Source of the DNA: DASRWI01 sp035654655
GTDB taxonomy: Bacteria > Bacteroidota > Ignavibacteria > Ignavibacteriales > Ignavibacteriaceae
Direction of reading: 5' to 3'
DNA: 64,000 bases
NCBI GenBank assembly: GCA_035654655.1
Contig: DASRWI010000043.1
Location: forward strand, 1 to 64,000
Shown here: positions 25,212-33,987 of the stretch, piece after piece
Layout of the letters: every line of letters starts with the position of its first letter
Position numbering within the stretch: the first letter of the stretch is position 1
Program-made: the position numbers and the translations under genes
Notes under the pieces: model-generated
Seen by the model: only the letters and a program-made list of their open reading frames with translations
Told to the model about the DNA's origin: nothing
Database searches by the model: none

Positions 25212-25718
25212 TTGAAAAAGAAAATAAAATTAAAAAGTCCCTTAATATTAAAATCCTTCATGAACTTGAATAGTAAAAGCTACCCTTTTAGTGATTTTTA
25301 TATTGGAGATGATCACTGTTCAATTACTTTCAATGAATCAATAAATCCTCTAACATTCGAAACTCTACCTAAAGGTTATAAAACAAAATACGAAAATGAG
25401 TCTTTTATTTTATATCAAGACAAATATAATGAAGACACCTCTAACATCATTGAATGGGCAAGTAACTTGGCAAAAGCACAAGCTATAGCTATTGTATTTG
25501 ATGAGAAGAAACATACAAAGAGAATAGAAGAGAAAATCCGGAAAAAATTACATTTAACAAATACTGTTATTGATCCTGATAATGCATACACCATGTTCGT
25601 GGATCCTAATAACTTAAATAAATTAAAGAAAATAATAAATCAATTTGCTAAGGAAAATAATATTAGTATAAAAATCTATGAGAATGCTGATGATTATTTT
25701 CTTGAAAGAGACGTATAA
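25212..25718 (+). CDS. Hypothetical protein
   Basis: 168 residues from a TTG at 25212, or 152 from ATG 25260 (MNLNSKSYPF). It is basic and mixed alpha/beta with no membrane span. Near the middle TSNIIEWASNLAKAQAIAIVF gives a helix and strand. I do not recognise the family. It follows the second structured unit and may be cargo of the same array. A fragmentary frame after it (KVATGTFDYLVEDVTELHSK, ending near 25821) suggests a decayed neighbour. Confidence 0.4.
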   Translation: MKKKIKLKSPLILKSFMNLNSKSYPFSDFYIGDDHCSITFNESINPLTFETLPKGYKTKYENESFILYQDKYNEDTSNIIEWASNLAKAQAIAIVFDEKKHTKRIEEKIRKKLHLTNTVIDPDNAYTMFVDPNNLNKLKKIINQFAKENNISIKIYENADDYFLERDV

Positions 25719-25880
25719 AAAATGAAAATATTATTAATCAGCAACTATTTCTTATTAAAAGGTTGCAACAGGAACATTCGATTACCTTGTTGAAGATGTA
25801 ACTGAATTACATTCCAAATAAAATGAGAGCAATTTAATTAAAGATAAAAATCAATTTGAAAATAATTTTAATGATTACAC

Positions 25881-26564
25881 ATGAAAAATGAAGTTAAAAA
25901 AAATGAAATAATTAGTTATCCTATGTATGCTTTTGAAAGTACAATTGATAAGGCAGTAGCATACATATCTAATATGGATAATTTTAAAGCTAAAAAAATT
26001 GAATATGGTTTCTATAAAATCCATGTTTATTATAAAGAAAACCTATTGACCTGGATTCAAGAAGTACCACACAATACTAATAATGGTGTTGCCGGTAAAG
26101 CTTCTATAGCTTTCCCTCGCGCCTTAACTTATGATATAGCAGTCGAGAAATTAATTGGATTTCCATTTGCTATTACTATTAGTGAAGGAACGGTTTCTAA
26201 AGAGCAATATAAAAATTATGTACCTACAATAAGATTCATTACCAACCATACTATGCTGGTAGATATTATAATACTCGGACCTTCTGAACAATGTCCTATT
26301 GATAAATGGCCAGAATATGGGGCAATTTTAGATGCGTATTTTAAATATTTACCTGGTTTAGTAAGCCAAATTGAAGCACCTAAATTCTGTGAAATCTTTG
26401 GTAAAGAAAAACTGCTTAATCCTGGCAAAGCTTTTTTATATACTCTTCCAATGGACATTAGGTACAATCAATTAGGAGATATTGCTTTAGAAATTGATAG
26501 GCTAATGGATGCTATAGATAAGAATGTTCTTAAGAGTTTAAAATATAACTTTAAAGACATTTAA
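25881..26564 (+). CDS. Hypothetical protein
   Basis: A 227-residue soluble protein, unrecognised. The middle (VPTIRFITNHTMLVDIIILG) is beta-rich and the region LDAYFKYLPGLVSQIEAPKF is helical. There is no signal peptide and no catalytic motif that I can name. A perfect terminator hairpin lies 20 bp after its stop, so it ends a transcript. Confidence 0.5.
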   Translation: MKNEVKKNEIISYPMYAFESTIDKAVAYISNMDNFKAKKIEYGFYKIHVYYKENLLTWIQEVPHNTNNGVAGKASIAFPRALTYDIAVEKLIGFPFAITISEGTVSKEQYKNYVPTIRFITNHTMLVDIIILGPSEQCPIDKWPEYGAILDAYFKYLPGLVSQIEAPKFCEIFGKEKLLNPGKAFLYTLPMDIRYNQLGDIALEIDRLMDAIDKNVLKSLKYNFKDI

Positions 26565-26584
26565 CAAGTATAAGCAAATATTGT

Positions 26585-26610
26585 TAGAACCCTAAATACT
26601 TAGGGTTCTT
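26585..26610 (+). terminator. Rho-independent terminator
   Basis: A perfect 10-bp stem (AGAACCCTAA with TTAGGGTTCT) closes a loop of a few bases and is followed by TAAATTT. The T-tract is weak but the stem is strong. It ends the transcript of 25881-26564. Confidence 0.6.
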
Positions 26611-26642
26611 AAATTTATAAATAAATTGGAAAAATAAAAAAT

Positions 26643-27011
26643 ATGGATAATATTATAACAAAATTAAAAGCTTGTATTTTTATGGATCAGGGTGATATAA
26701 AATATCTAGATGACATAGCTGTTAGAATTAATGATCCGGATAAAACAAGAAAATTGTTCTGTGACTTTGGAGCAATTAACAAAAAATCAGCGAAAAAATT
26801 ATGTGGTGCATTACAGAAGTTAGGTTTTGATGCGACTGTCGACGATTTTGACAGAAAAATTGTGAATGCAACAAAAGATGTGAGTTATAATAATTCAAAG
26901 CATGCTTTAAATATAGCAATGTATGAAGCTTATAAATATTCATCTGAATTAATTACTTTAATGATTGAACAAGATATTAAACCGAACAATAAACCAGAGG
27001 GTCAACAATAG
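26643..27011 (+). CDS. Hypothetical protein upstream of a radical SAM gene
   Basis: A 122-residue helical protein (LCGALQKLGFDATVDDFDRK is its best-defined stretch). Its stop overlaps the GTG start of the radical SAM gene by one base, so the two form an operon. I do not recognise the family. The coupling suggests a partner or substrate-delivery role for the radical SAM protein. Confidence 0.45.
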   Translation: MDNIITKLKACIFMDQGDIKYLDDIAVRINDPDKTRKLFCDFGAINKKSAKKLCGALQKLGFDATVDDFDRKIVNATKDVSYNNSKHALNIAMYEAYKYSSELITLMIEQDIKPNNKPEGQQ

Positions 27012-28030
27012 TGATTATAAATGAGAAATTTATGGTAAGGCATTATAATATTTCCGTGCGAGAGAATTCATCAATAGCATTAAATCCTCAAGGCAGTATA
27101 GATCAATATGGATTCCCCCTCACTCTAAATCCTACTATTGGTTGTCATTTTGCATGCAAGTATTGTTATTCCCCTGTATTTGTTAAGAAACAATTAACTG
27201 ACAGGAGAAAGGATTTCTTTGAAGAAGTAATTTTCAAAAAGGAAATACCGGCATTACTTGAAAAGGAACTTGAAAAGTATTCAGTTCTTCCTAACCATTT
27301 GAAAAGGGTTCAGATAAATGAAACAAGCGATTACTACCTTCCCAGGATAATAAATGGAATTCAGGATGGTACTCTTCCTGACATAATGCTTGAAGTATTA
27401 AATATATTTCAGAGGCAATGGGATAAGGGAAATAAATGGATGTTACACTTTCTGACCAAAAGTCCATTAATAAGGTTTCATCTGGATAAACTGATTGAAA
27501 TGAAACATATGGTTCAGGTTGAAATGAGTATTGCCACTATAGTTGAGGATATTAGAAGAAAAATAGAAGTCTCAGCCCCTTCAACACAGCAGAGGTTTGA
27601 TACCATAAAATTGTTATCTGATAATGGGATCTTTGTCAGAGTTATGGCCATGCCTTTTTATGGTGATTACAATGATGTATTAAACATTAAAAAGGTTACG
27701 GCTCAATATGGTGCCAAGGCTTTCAAGAACAAAGGTTTGAATTATTTTGATTGGGATGAACTTAAAAATTTATCTTATCAGGATTTGATAGCTGATAAAG
27801 TCTCCCGAGTACAGGGAAGAAAAGACATAATGTATGAAGACTTAAACTATAAGAGCGGTGAAGACTTTTTGGTTAATGGGAAACCTACTTCGATAAATTT
27901 ATTAATGCCGATTGATAGAAAATGGGCAGCAGTTACTAAAATGGAAGAGCGTATAAAACCTATGGATCAGAAGATCATCAATTGCGGATACGGTGACATA
28001 AACTCTGAAGACTGGGGATATATAAAATAA
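27011..28030 (+). CDS. Radical SAM protein, SPL/SplB-like
   Basis: A 339-residue radical SAM enzyme with the SPL-type cluster motif C45-x3-C49-x2-C52 (GCHFACKYCYSP). This spacing and the following INETSDYYLP, HFLTKSPLI and GIFVRVMAMPFYGDY segments resemble the spore-photoproduct-lyase/'DNA repair photolyase' group common on phages and mobile elements. The substrate is unknown. The start is GTG 27011, or ATG 27032. The upstream small gene is coupled; the excisionase-like gene follows after 40 bp. Confidence 0.75.
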   Translation: MIINEKFMVRHYNISVRENSSIALNPQGSIDQYGFPLTLNPTIGCHFACKYCYSPVFVKKQLTDRRKDFFEEVIFKKEIPALLEKELEKYSVLPNHLKRVQINETSDYYLPRIINGIQDGTLPDIMLEVLNIFQRQWDKGNKWMLHFLTKSPLIRFHLDKLIEMKHMVQVEMSIATIVEDIRRKIEVSAPSTQQRFDTIKLLSDNGIFVRVMAMPFYGDYNDVLNIKKVTAQYGAKAFKNKGLNYFDWDELKNLSYQDLIADKVSRVQGRKDIMYEDLNYKSGEDFLVNGKPTSINLLMPIDRKWAAVTKMEERIKPMDQKIINCGYGDINSEDWGYIK

Positions 28031-28070
28031 TGAAAGCATTTTTGTTGTATATTGTTGGATTATATTCGTG

Positions 28071-28349
28071 ATGAAACAGGAACTATACCTTATTTTACGG
28101 GATGATCTTGAACAAATTCTTTCTGAAATAATTCGGAAAGAAATGAGTTCAGTACTTCAAGCACAATCAAGATCAAATACAGAGGATGAGGATTTCATTT
28201 CTTTTAATGAAACTCTTCGGTTGTTAAAAATCTCTCGTCCAACCCTGTTCAAGCACATGAAAAATGGTATAGTTCCTTATCGCAAGATTGGAAGAAGGCT
28301 TTTATTTCCAAAACAAGTTATATTAAAAAGTCTTGAGTCTAAAAAGTAA
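28071..28349 (+). CDS. Excisionase-like helix-turn-helix protein
   Basis: A 92-residue protein (ATG 28071) with a MerR-type/HTH_17 domain in its second half: FISFNETLRLLKISRPTLFK, HMKNG, then IVPYRKIGRRLLFPKQVI. This is the layout of phage Xis and element-encoded DNA-binding proteins next to integrases. Its 3' end is duplicated at 30313-30375 beside the integrase. It probably steers excision of the element. Confidence 0.7.
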   Translation: MKQELYLILRDDLEQILSEIIRKEMSSVLQAQSRSNTEDEDFISFNETLRLLKISRPTLFKHMKNGIVPYRKIGRRLLFPKQVILKSLESKK

Positions 28350-28384
28350 AATTGTTTCAATTAGATATTAAAGACTTTTATCTT
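28290..28384 (+). repeat. Duplicated xis-int junction, copy 1
   Basis: The last 60 bp of the excisionase gene and the following 35 bp are repeated at about 30313-30405. The shared landmarks are CTAAAAAGTAAA and TTAGATATTAAAGAC. On the minus strand the end of this copy reads FGKIKVFNI and then a stop, which resembles the last residues of the integrase (GNVKVFNI). It therefore appears to hold the remnant 3' end of a second integrase gene. Confidence 0.65.
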
Positions 28385-28419
28385 TCCGAATGAAGTGCAG
28401 GTTATATATATTAAATGTT

Positions 28420-29175
28420 CTAACTTACTTTTTGCTTAATTTGATTCATTTTATCTAAATCAACGTGCAAAGATTCTTTTATTTTTTCAGCTTTATCCCA
28501 AATCGTATCATAATAATCTTTAAAAAATTTTACCAGCAAGGGTGTTCTTATTGACATATACTTAATTCCGTCTAAAGGTCTTATTTGCCCGGGAATTCTT
28601 GAAAAACCACAAATGACTTGATTGCTATCCACTATAGTATATGAAATTAGTGGAACATTTACATTATCAATATTATGATAAGCAAGATGATAATTATAAT
28701 TATCAAAAAGATTTTTTGCTCTTTCAAAATAATGTTTATCGCTTAAACTAGATATTTCTTTGTACATAATATTTTCTCTTTTACAAACCTTCCGCATTGT
28801 ATTTACATAGTATTCATAGGCATCTTGTTCTTCTGCAGTCCTATAACCAGTATATGAACCCCAAGTTATATCTTCTATTGAGCATTTAGCTTTTAATAAT
28901 TGTTTTGATATGAAATAATACATTTCGGCAGCATTATCAATTTCTATTATTTCTATTTTCTCTCCGCCTAATCTACTTACAATATTTGATATATTTTGCA
29001 TTGAACTACTCAATAAGAGAACTATCATCCCAAGTAAGAGAAGAATGATTTTAGGAATTCTTTCTGCGAACCACGGAATATTATCTAATATACCAAGGAG
29101 GTCAAAAACTGCAAATAATATTACAGCAACTGAAGTGATTTTTAGCGTTAAGTCATCTGTGAAATATTTATTCAT
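28420..29175 (-). CDS. Membrane protein with cytoplasmic domain
   Basis: A 251-residue protein. Two membrane helices lie at about 12-31 (ITSVAVILFAVFDLLGIL) and 41-57 (KIILLLLGMIVLLLSSS). A soluble domain of about 190 residues follows, with DITWGSYTGYR, ending in LLVKFFKDYYDTIWDKAEKI. The domain order and the late strand-plus-aromatic region recall phospholipase-D-like or signalling domains fused to membrane anchors, but no HKD motif is visible. It lies between the duplicated xis-int junctions with another membrane protein, so it is cargo. Confidence 0.5.
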   Translation of the reverse strand: MNKYFTDDLTLKITSVAVILFAVFDLLGILDNIPWFAERIPKIILLLLGMIVLLLSSSMQNISNIVSRLGGEKIEIIEIDNAAEMYYFISKQLLKAKCSIEDITWGSYTGYRTAEEQDAYEYYVNTMRKVCKRENIMYKEISSLSDKHYFERAKNLFDNYNYHLAYHNIDNVNVPLISYTIVDSNQVICGFSRIPGQIRPLDGIKYMSIRTPLLVKFFKDYYDTIWDKAEKIKESLHVDLDKMNQIKQKVS

Positions 29176-29287
29176 TATTTCTCCAATTTTTCTATATGTA
29201 TAATGGCGTTATACTTAACTCCAACTCAGAATAATGTTCTGAATGTGAAAAACTATTTTGGATTGAGCTACCTCTTAGATTACTTAT

Positions 29288-30028
29288 TTATGTAAATAAT
29301 CTTCTTAATTTCTTAAATATTTTTATTATAACAAGACCAATTAAAGATGCAAATAGTCCTAACATAAAAGATAACCACACACCAAGATTTAACGAGAAAT
29401 TATAATAAATAAAGAAATAACAAATTATAATAGTTATAATTATTCCGATTAAGGCACTTAAAGATGTTGATTCACCAAATAATTTTTGACGAGGTGCTTT
29501 TTGAAACTTTATTTTCACACCTATGTGGTCGCAAGCCACAGAGATTAAAGGATAATTTCTTAATTCATTAACAATGAGCAAGGAAAATTCTATAGTATCA
29601 CCTCTATTCATAACTGGAACAATATAATCTCTGAATAAAAGAGTTTGCCGAGCAACTTCGGGATTGCTATCAGACGATATTTTTGAATATTTGTCTGTGA
29701 AATAAATATTTTTCCCACTAGAATTATTATTACCATGAGAAATTAAAATTATACTATCAGAGTCGCAGCATAGATTAAATTCAATATTGGATAAATCTCT
29801 ATTTGTATCATTTACGATATAGATTGTTGAAATATATAAACTATTTACTGGAATTTTATTATGAAGAACCTCTATAGAACCAATAGCAGGTATATTTGAA
29901 GAAATGGCAATATGTTGATGAAATACGGTATATCTTAAAATAGAAATTCTGTTTATAAATTTATCCCAAACGTGCATTAACAATGCTCCGCCAATAAATG
30001 TTGAAATATATTTGTAAATTGATTCCAT
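29288..30028 (-). CDS. Membrane protein, hypothetical
   Basis: A 246-residue protein with an N-terminal hydrophobic segment (YISTFIGGALLMHVW), a beta-rich middle of about 130 residues (VNSLYISTIYIVNDTNRDLS) and two C-terminal membrane helices (ALIGIIITIIICYFFIYY and LSFMLGLFASLIGLVII). No family is recognised. It is read before the 28420-29175 gene in the same direction, 112 bp apart. The pair forms the cargo between the repeated junctions. Confidence 0.5.
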   Translation of the reverse strand: MESIYKYISTFIGGALLMHVWDKFINRISILRYTVFHQHIAISSNIPAIGSIEVLHNKIPVNSLYISTIYIVNDTNRDLSNIEFNLCCDSDSIILISHGNNNSSGKNIYFTDKYSKISSDSNPEVARQTLLFRDYIVPVMNRGDTIEFSLLIVNELRNYPLISVACDHIGVKIKFQKAPRQKLFGESTSLSALIGIIITIIICYFFIYYNFSLNLGVWLSFMLGLFASLIGLVIIKIFKKLRRLFT

Positions 30029-30312
30029 TGTATAATCAAGCCCTGCTGCTAAATTGCACTTTAAAACAAGTTTTTAATAATAATGATCTGTCGGTAAGTT
30101 TCCAAAAAAATGTCAGTGTATCGTATCTGCCCATTGTTCACGCAAGAACAATTTAAACTTATGAAGTTAAAAAATAATTGGCAAGCAAAATATTAGTTTA
30201 TAAATTAAAATAGTGGCCAACTGTGGATTTTATAGCTTTTAAAGTTAGACAGAGTGGGAAATCAGGTCTAAAATATTCAACCATAATTTTTCGAGCTAAT
30301 ATGTTTTGAGAG
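30029..30312. other. Non-coding gap before the integrase
   Basis: No intact gene is present. The last 70 bp show weak similarity to the upstream part of the excisionase gene (for example CTAAAATATTCAACC against CTCTCGTCCAACC), as expected for a decaying excisionase copy. Confidence 0.35.
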
Positions 30313-30405
30313 GAAGGAGACTTTTATTCCCAAAGCAAACTATATTGAAAGGTCTTAATTCTAAAAAGTAAATGATAAATTTAGATATTAAAGACCTTTA
30401 CATTT
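30313..30405 (+). repeat. Duplicated xis-int junction, copy 2
   Basis: It matches 28290-28384, with the excisionase-end sequence ACTTTTATT and CTAAAAAGTAAATGAT, then TTAGATATTAAAGACC leading into the intact integrase gene, whose stop is at 30381-30383. The excisionase frame in this copy is broken upstream of about 30310. Confidence 0.65.
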
Positions 30406-31658
30406 CCTTCTTCATTCCATGCACTTTTAATTGCGTTCTCCTTTTCCCTGGATGTTATATCAATATACTTTTTGAATGTTTTATAATTCTGATGACCGGA
30501 GATACTCATAATTACTTCTGCTTTAATACCACGCATAAGAGATTGAGTTATAAATGTTCTTCTGGCTGTATGGACTGTTACTAATTGCCATTTATGAAAT
30601 TCTTTTACTTCTGGTTTATTTCCTCTGTACCTTACAGTTTTAATAATATCATTGATTTCAGCTGTTGCACAAATTTCTTTTATATATTGATTAAGTTTTT
30701 GATTCGACAATCTCGGAAGTGGAGTAGGTAAATGCGAGTATTTTGCAAGAATACTTATTGCGTAATCATTTAAGGGAATCTCCAAAACATCTCTGGTCTT
30801 TCCAGTCCGCAGAAACCATTTGTTATTCCTTATGTCCTGATGTTCAATTCTGGCCAAATCACCAAATCGACCTCCTGTGTAGCATCCAAATAAAAATAAA
30901 TCCATTGCTCTTTTCAGATGTTTGTTCTTCTCATCAAATTCCATGGCATATAATTTTTTTAGCTCCCTCTCTGTAAGAGCAATTACCTCAATTTTATCTT
31001 CCTTTACCTTCCATTTTTTATAATAGGAATAAGTATTTATATTTCTTTCATATGCCCAGTTAAGAAATATCTTGAACAAACCTATTATTTTATATGCAGA
31101 GTTGTTCACCATAGCTTTCTTTTCATTTCCATCATCTTCGAGTAAATAAGTAAGAAATTTATCATAGAACATCAGGTCAAGCTTGGCAAAATTTAATGCA
31201 ACTCTATTCTTTTTTTCAAATCCCTTTAGATGTTTAATTACAGTTCCATACTTTCGTATAGAATCAGGGCTCATATCCTTCTTTCTGACATCTTTGAAGA
31301 TTTCTAAAGCCTGAAACAAATTGAGTTGTTCTTTCTGGAATTTACCAAATTTCTCAAGTATGACAGACCTGATCTCTTCATAATCGGTTGTTGGATTGGC
31401 AGCCTGTATTTTCAATACAGTTTTCTTAATCTCATCTTTGTAGCTGTTAAGGTAAGAGTTTAATTCCTTTGCCAAGGGATATTTGTTTTTACCCTTTTCT
31501 ATAGCAAGTTCAAGACTTTTATCCCAATGCTCGTGTGTGATTTTATGTTTAGTGTTTAATTGGATTGTTTTGCCTTTAGCCAAGCCACGAATGTAACAAT
31601 AAATGGCCCTTTCAGGAGATTTAAGCTCTTTTCTTTCTAAGTAAAAATGTATGTTCAT
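30381..31658 (-). CDS. int: Tyrosine site-specific integrase
   Basis: About 425 residues from Met7 of the open frame (MNIHFYLERKELKSPERA), preferred because GAGGAATAAG precedes it. The N-terminus is an arm-binding domain of the Bacteroidota type, followed by a SAM-like core domain (KDMSPDSIRKYGTVIKHLK). Catalytic residues are visible as Arg in GCYTGGRFGDLARI, Lys in the TGKTRD turn, HTARR (HxxR) and GHQNYKTFKKYI, with Tyr as nucleophile. It is transcribed away from ssrA, whose 3' end lies 195 bp upstream, the usual arrangement for elements inserted in tmRNA genes. Confidence 0.88.
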   Translation of the reverse strand: MNIHFYLERKELKSPERAIYCYIRGLAKGKTIQLNTKHKITHEHWDKSLELAIEKGKNKYPLAKELNSYLNSYKDEIKKTVLKIQAANPTTDYEEIRSVILEKFGKFQKEQLNLFQALEIFKDVRKKDMSPDSIRKYGTVIKHLKGFEKKNRVALNFAKLDLMFYDKFLTYLLEDDGNEKKAMVNNSAYKIIGLFKIFLNWAYERNINTYSYYKKWKVKEDKIEVIALTERELKKLYAMEFDEKNKHLKRAMDLFLFGCYTGGRFGDLARIEHQDIRNNKWFLRTGKTRDVLEIPLNDYAISILAKYSHLPTPLPRLSNQKLNQYIKEICATAEINDIIKTVRYRGNKPEVKEFHKWQLVTVHTARRTFITQSLMRGIKAEVIMSISGHQNYKTFKKYIDITSREKENAIKSAWNEEGNVKVFNI

Positions 31659-31852
31659 CTTATTCCTCACTATCAAAATTTTAAGTTCGACTACAAACTA
31701 ATATAATAAGTGTCACACAGTTTTCACACACGAATGAGTCACTTTGATAGATTTTGTGAGACTGAAGAATTTTTATTTCTTTGATTTTAGTTCAATTTTG
31801 AAGGGTAAGGTCTATAATGGTATATTGATGTTAAGTTCAATCACCTATCTTG

Positions 31853-31880
31853 TGGAGGTGGCGGGAGTCGAACCCGCGTC
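31853..31880. other. Probable attachment site (3' end of ssrA)
   Basis: The T-arm and acceptor end of the tmRNA gene, the target that integrases of this kind normally use. The element lies on the low-coordinate side. I found no second copy of this sequence in the window, so the other attachment site would be to the left of position 1. Confidence 0.4.
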
Positions 31881-32205
31881 CGAAGTTATGATCCAATAAA
31901 CCGCTACATACTTAGTTCGTTTTTTTTAAGCTTATAATTATCAAACAAACAAACTTCATTATAAGCTTGCCCGATTATTTTCCCTTAAAATGCCGGACCT
32001 ACAATCCTAAGGTAAGCACATCTAAACGGCGTTCATCCAATTACCGGTGTGCTAAGCGCTTGGTGAACGGCTACCCTATATTAGGCAGCTAAGGCGTAGT
32101 TATATTCGCCAGTTATATTTTTTGTCCAACGTTTAACGTGACATTTTGGGATCACGGTATGCTGTTCATTGTCTCTTTAACCCCGTCGAAGCCAATTTCA
32201 CCCCC
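31853..32205 (-). ncRNA. ssrA: tmRNA
   Basis: The minus strand begins GGGGGTGAAATTGGCTTCGA and ends TTCGACTCCCGCCACCTCCA. The ends pair over 7 bp (one G-U) and carry the T-loop GGTTCGA and an encoded CCA. The tag frame reads GEYNYALAA and then TAA at about 32095. Length about 353 nt. It rescues stalled ribosomes. Its 5' end lies only 2 nt after the stop of the adenosyltransferase gene, so it must be transcribed with it or from a promoter inside it. It is intact, so the insertion rebuilt its 3' end. Confidence 0.95.
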
Positions 32206-32207
32206 AA

Positions 32208-32756
32208 TTAAACTTTCCAGGTTATATCGGGTTTGTTCTGTATGCTGTTTTCGTAACGGGCTAATACAAATAAAAGATCTGAGAGACGATTCAGTAATAT
32301 AACTATTTTACGGTTGATTGTCTCTTTAGTTTCCAACTCTACTACTAATCTCTCTGCTCTGCGGCAAACTACCCTGCAAACGTGCAGTAATGCTGCAGAT
32401 TTTGAGCCTCCCGGAAGTATGAAATTCCTTAATTCCGGAAGTCTTTCTGTAAATTTATCAATTTCTTTTTCCCAGGGTAGATAATGTTCATCTGCTATCC
32501 TGGTAATTTTTAACTTAGCATTTTTTTCAGTAATAGGAGTTGCCAGGTCGCTCCCTGCATTAAATAAAATATTCTGCATGCTGAATAGTAATTCTTTTAC
32601 TTCATCATCTTTACATTCAGTTACAGCCAGACCAATAAACGAGTTCAGTTCATCTATAGTTCCATAAGCAGCAATTCTTAAGTTGCTCTTTAGAACTCTT
32701 TCTCCTCCGAATAATGAGGTTTCTCCTTTATCGCCTGTCTTTGTATATATCTTCAT
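32208..32756 (-). CDS. PduO-type cob(I)alamin adenosyltransferase
   Basis: A 182-residue enzyme that adds the adenosyl group to cob(I)alamin. The ATP-binding start TKTGDKGETSLFGGERV, then RIAAYGTIDELNSFIGL, VCRRAERLVVELE and NRLSDLLFVLARYEN are all present. The length is normal for the family. It overlaps the ygfZ-like gene by 4 bp (ATGA), so the two are co-translated. It ends directly before ssrA. Confidence 0.9.
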   Translation of the reverse strand: MKIYTKTGDKGETSLFGGERVLKSNLRIAAYGTIDELNSFIGLAVTECKDDEVKELLFSMQNILFNAGSDLATPITEKNAKLKITRIADEHYLPWEKEIDKFTERLPELRNFILPGGSKSAALLHVCRVVCRRAERLVVELETKETINRKIVILLNRLSDLLFVLARYENSIQNKPDITWKV

Positions 32757-33862
32757 CTTTTAAATGGTAAATTAACTATTGTAACAGGAACTTTACCATT
32801 AGAATTTTGACTAAACAATTGGATGCCTTCTTTATCATAAGCTTTTCTCACGTAAGCCAACCCGATATTCCTGTTCAACTTTGGTGCGAAAACTACCGAT
32901 GTTATTTCACCCGCTTCTTTCCCTTCTTCATCAAATAAGGCTTTGCTGCTTAGTTCGTGATTTTCTGAATTTAATTTTACTCCAGTTAAAGAGTATTGAA
33001 CTTTATCATACGTATCTAATCTCGCAATTACTTCCTGACCGATGTAACATCCTTTGGTAAAGTTGACTATATGTTTTAATCCTGCTTCATGAGGATTATA
33101 TTCATCATTAAGTTCATTAGGTGCTTTAGGTATTCCTGCTTTTACTCTGTAAATCTCATAAGCATCTTCGCCAATAAAATTTACTTCATAAGGACCTTTA
33201 TTTTCATCAATGAATTTAACCAATCCTTTTGCATTTTCATTATCAGCAATAATCCTAAACTGTTCTCTGCCAAAATTTAATCTAACAACAAAGAATAATA
33301 ATCCTTCAGTGTTTACAATTTTAAAAGAATTTTCTGGAATGTTATTTATCATTCCTCCACAAATGAACATTAAGAATGAATTTGCCTGTGGACCAAGTAC
33401 ATCGATTATTGAATATTTATTTTCTGTATCAATTACTTTAACATCATCAGAAATTGTGTATTTATCAATCCAACTTTTCAACTTTGACTTATGGATTGGG
33501 CTGCATATCATTAGTTGATGCGTTTCAAAATTTATTATTTCCACAACATCAATAATACGTCCTTTTTCAGTAGTAAAGATTGTCTGAGTAACCTGTTCCT
33601 TCTTTAAATCTTTTAAACCATTTGTAGTAATTCTATGAAGAAAATCGAGTACATCAGCACCCTTAAGCTCTATAATCCCCATGTGCGAAGTATTGCGCAG
33701 ACCTACTCCATTATATAGAGTATTAAGCTCCTCATTAACATCAGAATACACTTTTATTACTCTTCCTTCAGGTTCCTGGGAAGCTGTAAAATTCATATCT
33801 TCAAAATAATTTAACAAAGTATGTGTCTTTGGGTCATTAAAATTCATTGGTTCCTTAAGCAA
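32753..33862 (-). CDS. ygfZ: YgfZ/GcvT-like folate-binding protein
   Basis: A 369-residue GcvT-fold protein with the YgfZ signature KGCYIGQEVIARLDTYDKV, which separates it from the glycine-cleavage T protein. YgfZ proteins help repair or assemble iron-sulfur clusters with tetrahydrofolate. N-terminal segments (GIIELKGADVLDFLHRITTN) match the family. It is the first gene of the pair with the adenosyltransferase. Confidence 0.85.
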   Translation of the reverse strand: MLKEPMNFNDPKTHTLLNYFEDMNFTASQEPEGRVIKVYSDVNEELNTLYNGVGLRNTSHMGIIELKGADVLDFLHRITTNGLKDLKKEQVTQTIFTTEKGRIIDVVEIINFETHQLMICSPIHKSKLKSWIDKYTISDDVKVIDTENKYSIIDVLGPQANSFLMFICGGMINNIPENSFKIVNTEGLLFFVVRLNFGREQFRIIADNENAKGLVKFIDENKGPYEVNFIGEDAYEIYRVKAGIPKAPNELNDEYNPHEAGLKHIVNFTKGCYIGQEVIARLDTYDKVQYSLTGVKLNSENHELSSKALFDEEGKEAGEITSVVFAPKLNRNIGLAYVRKAYDKEGIQLFSQNSNGKVPVTIVNLPFKR

Positions 33863-33987
33863 AAAATAATAACATTAGAGAGATAAAGTTAACATTAAAA
33901 AACTAAAAAATAAATGAAATGATTGGGATTAAGAGGTGAAAATTGATACTGAAAAATTGGACTTTAATTCACCTTCTTTTTAAGAAA

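Noticed and set aside
1..31850. Left attachment-site copy of the ssrA 3' end
   Set aside because: I searched by eye for GGCGGGAGTCGAACCCGC and found only short partial matches such as GTGGCGGGTC near 9888, which belongs to the ABC pseudogene.
32753..33862. Glycine-cleavage T protein (gcvT)
   Set aside because: KGCYIGQE is the YgfZ signature, and no other glycine-cleavage gene is near.
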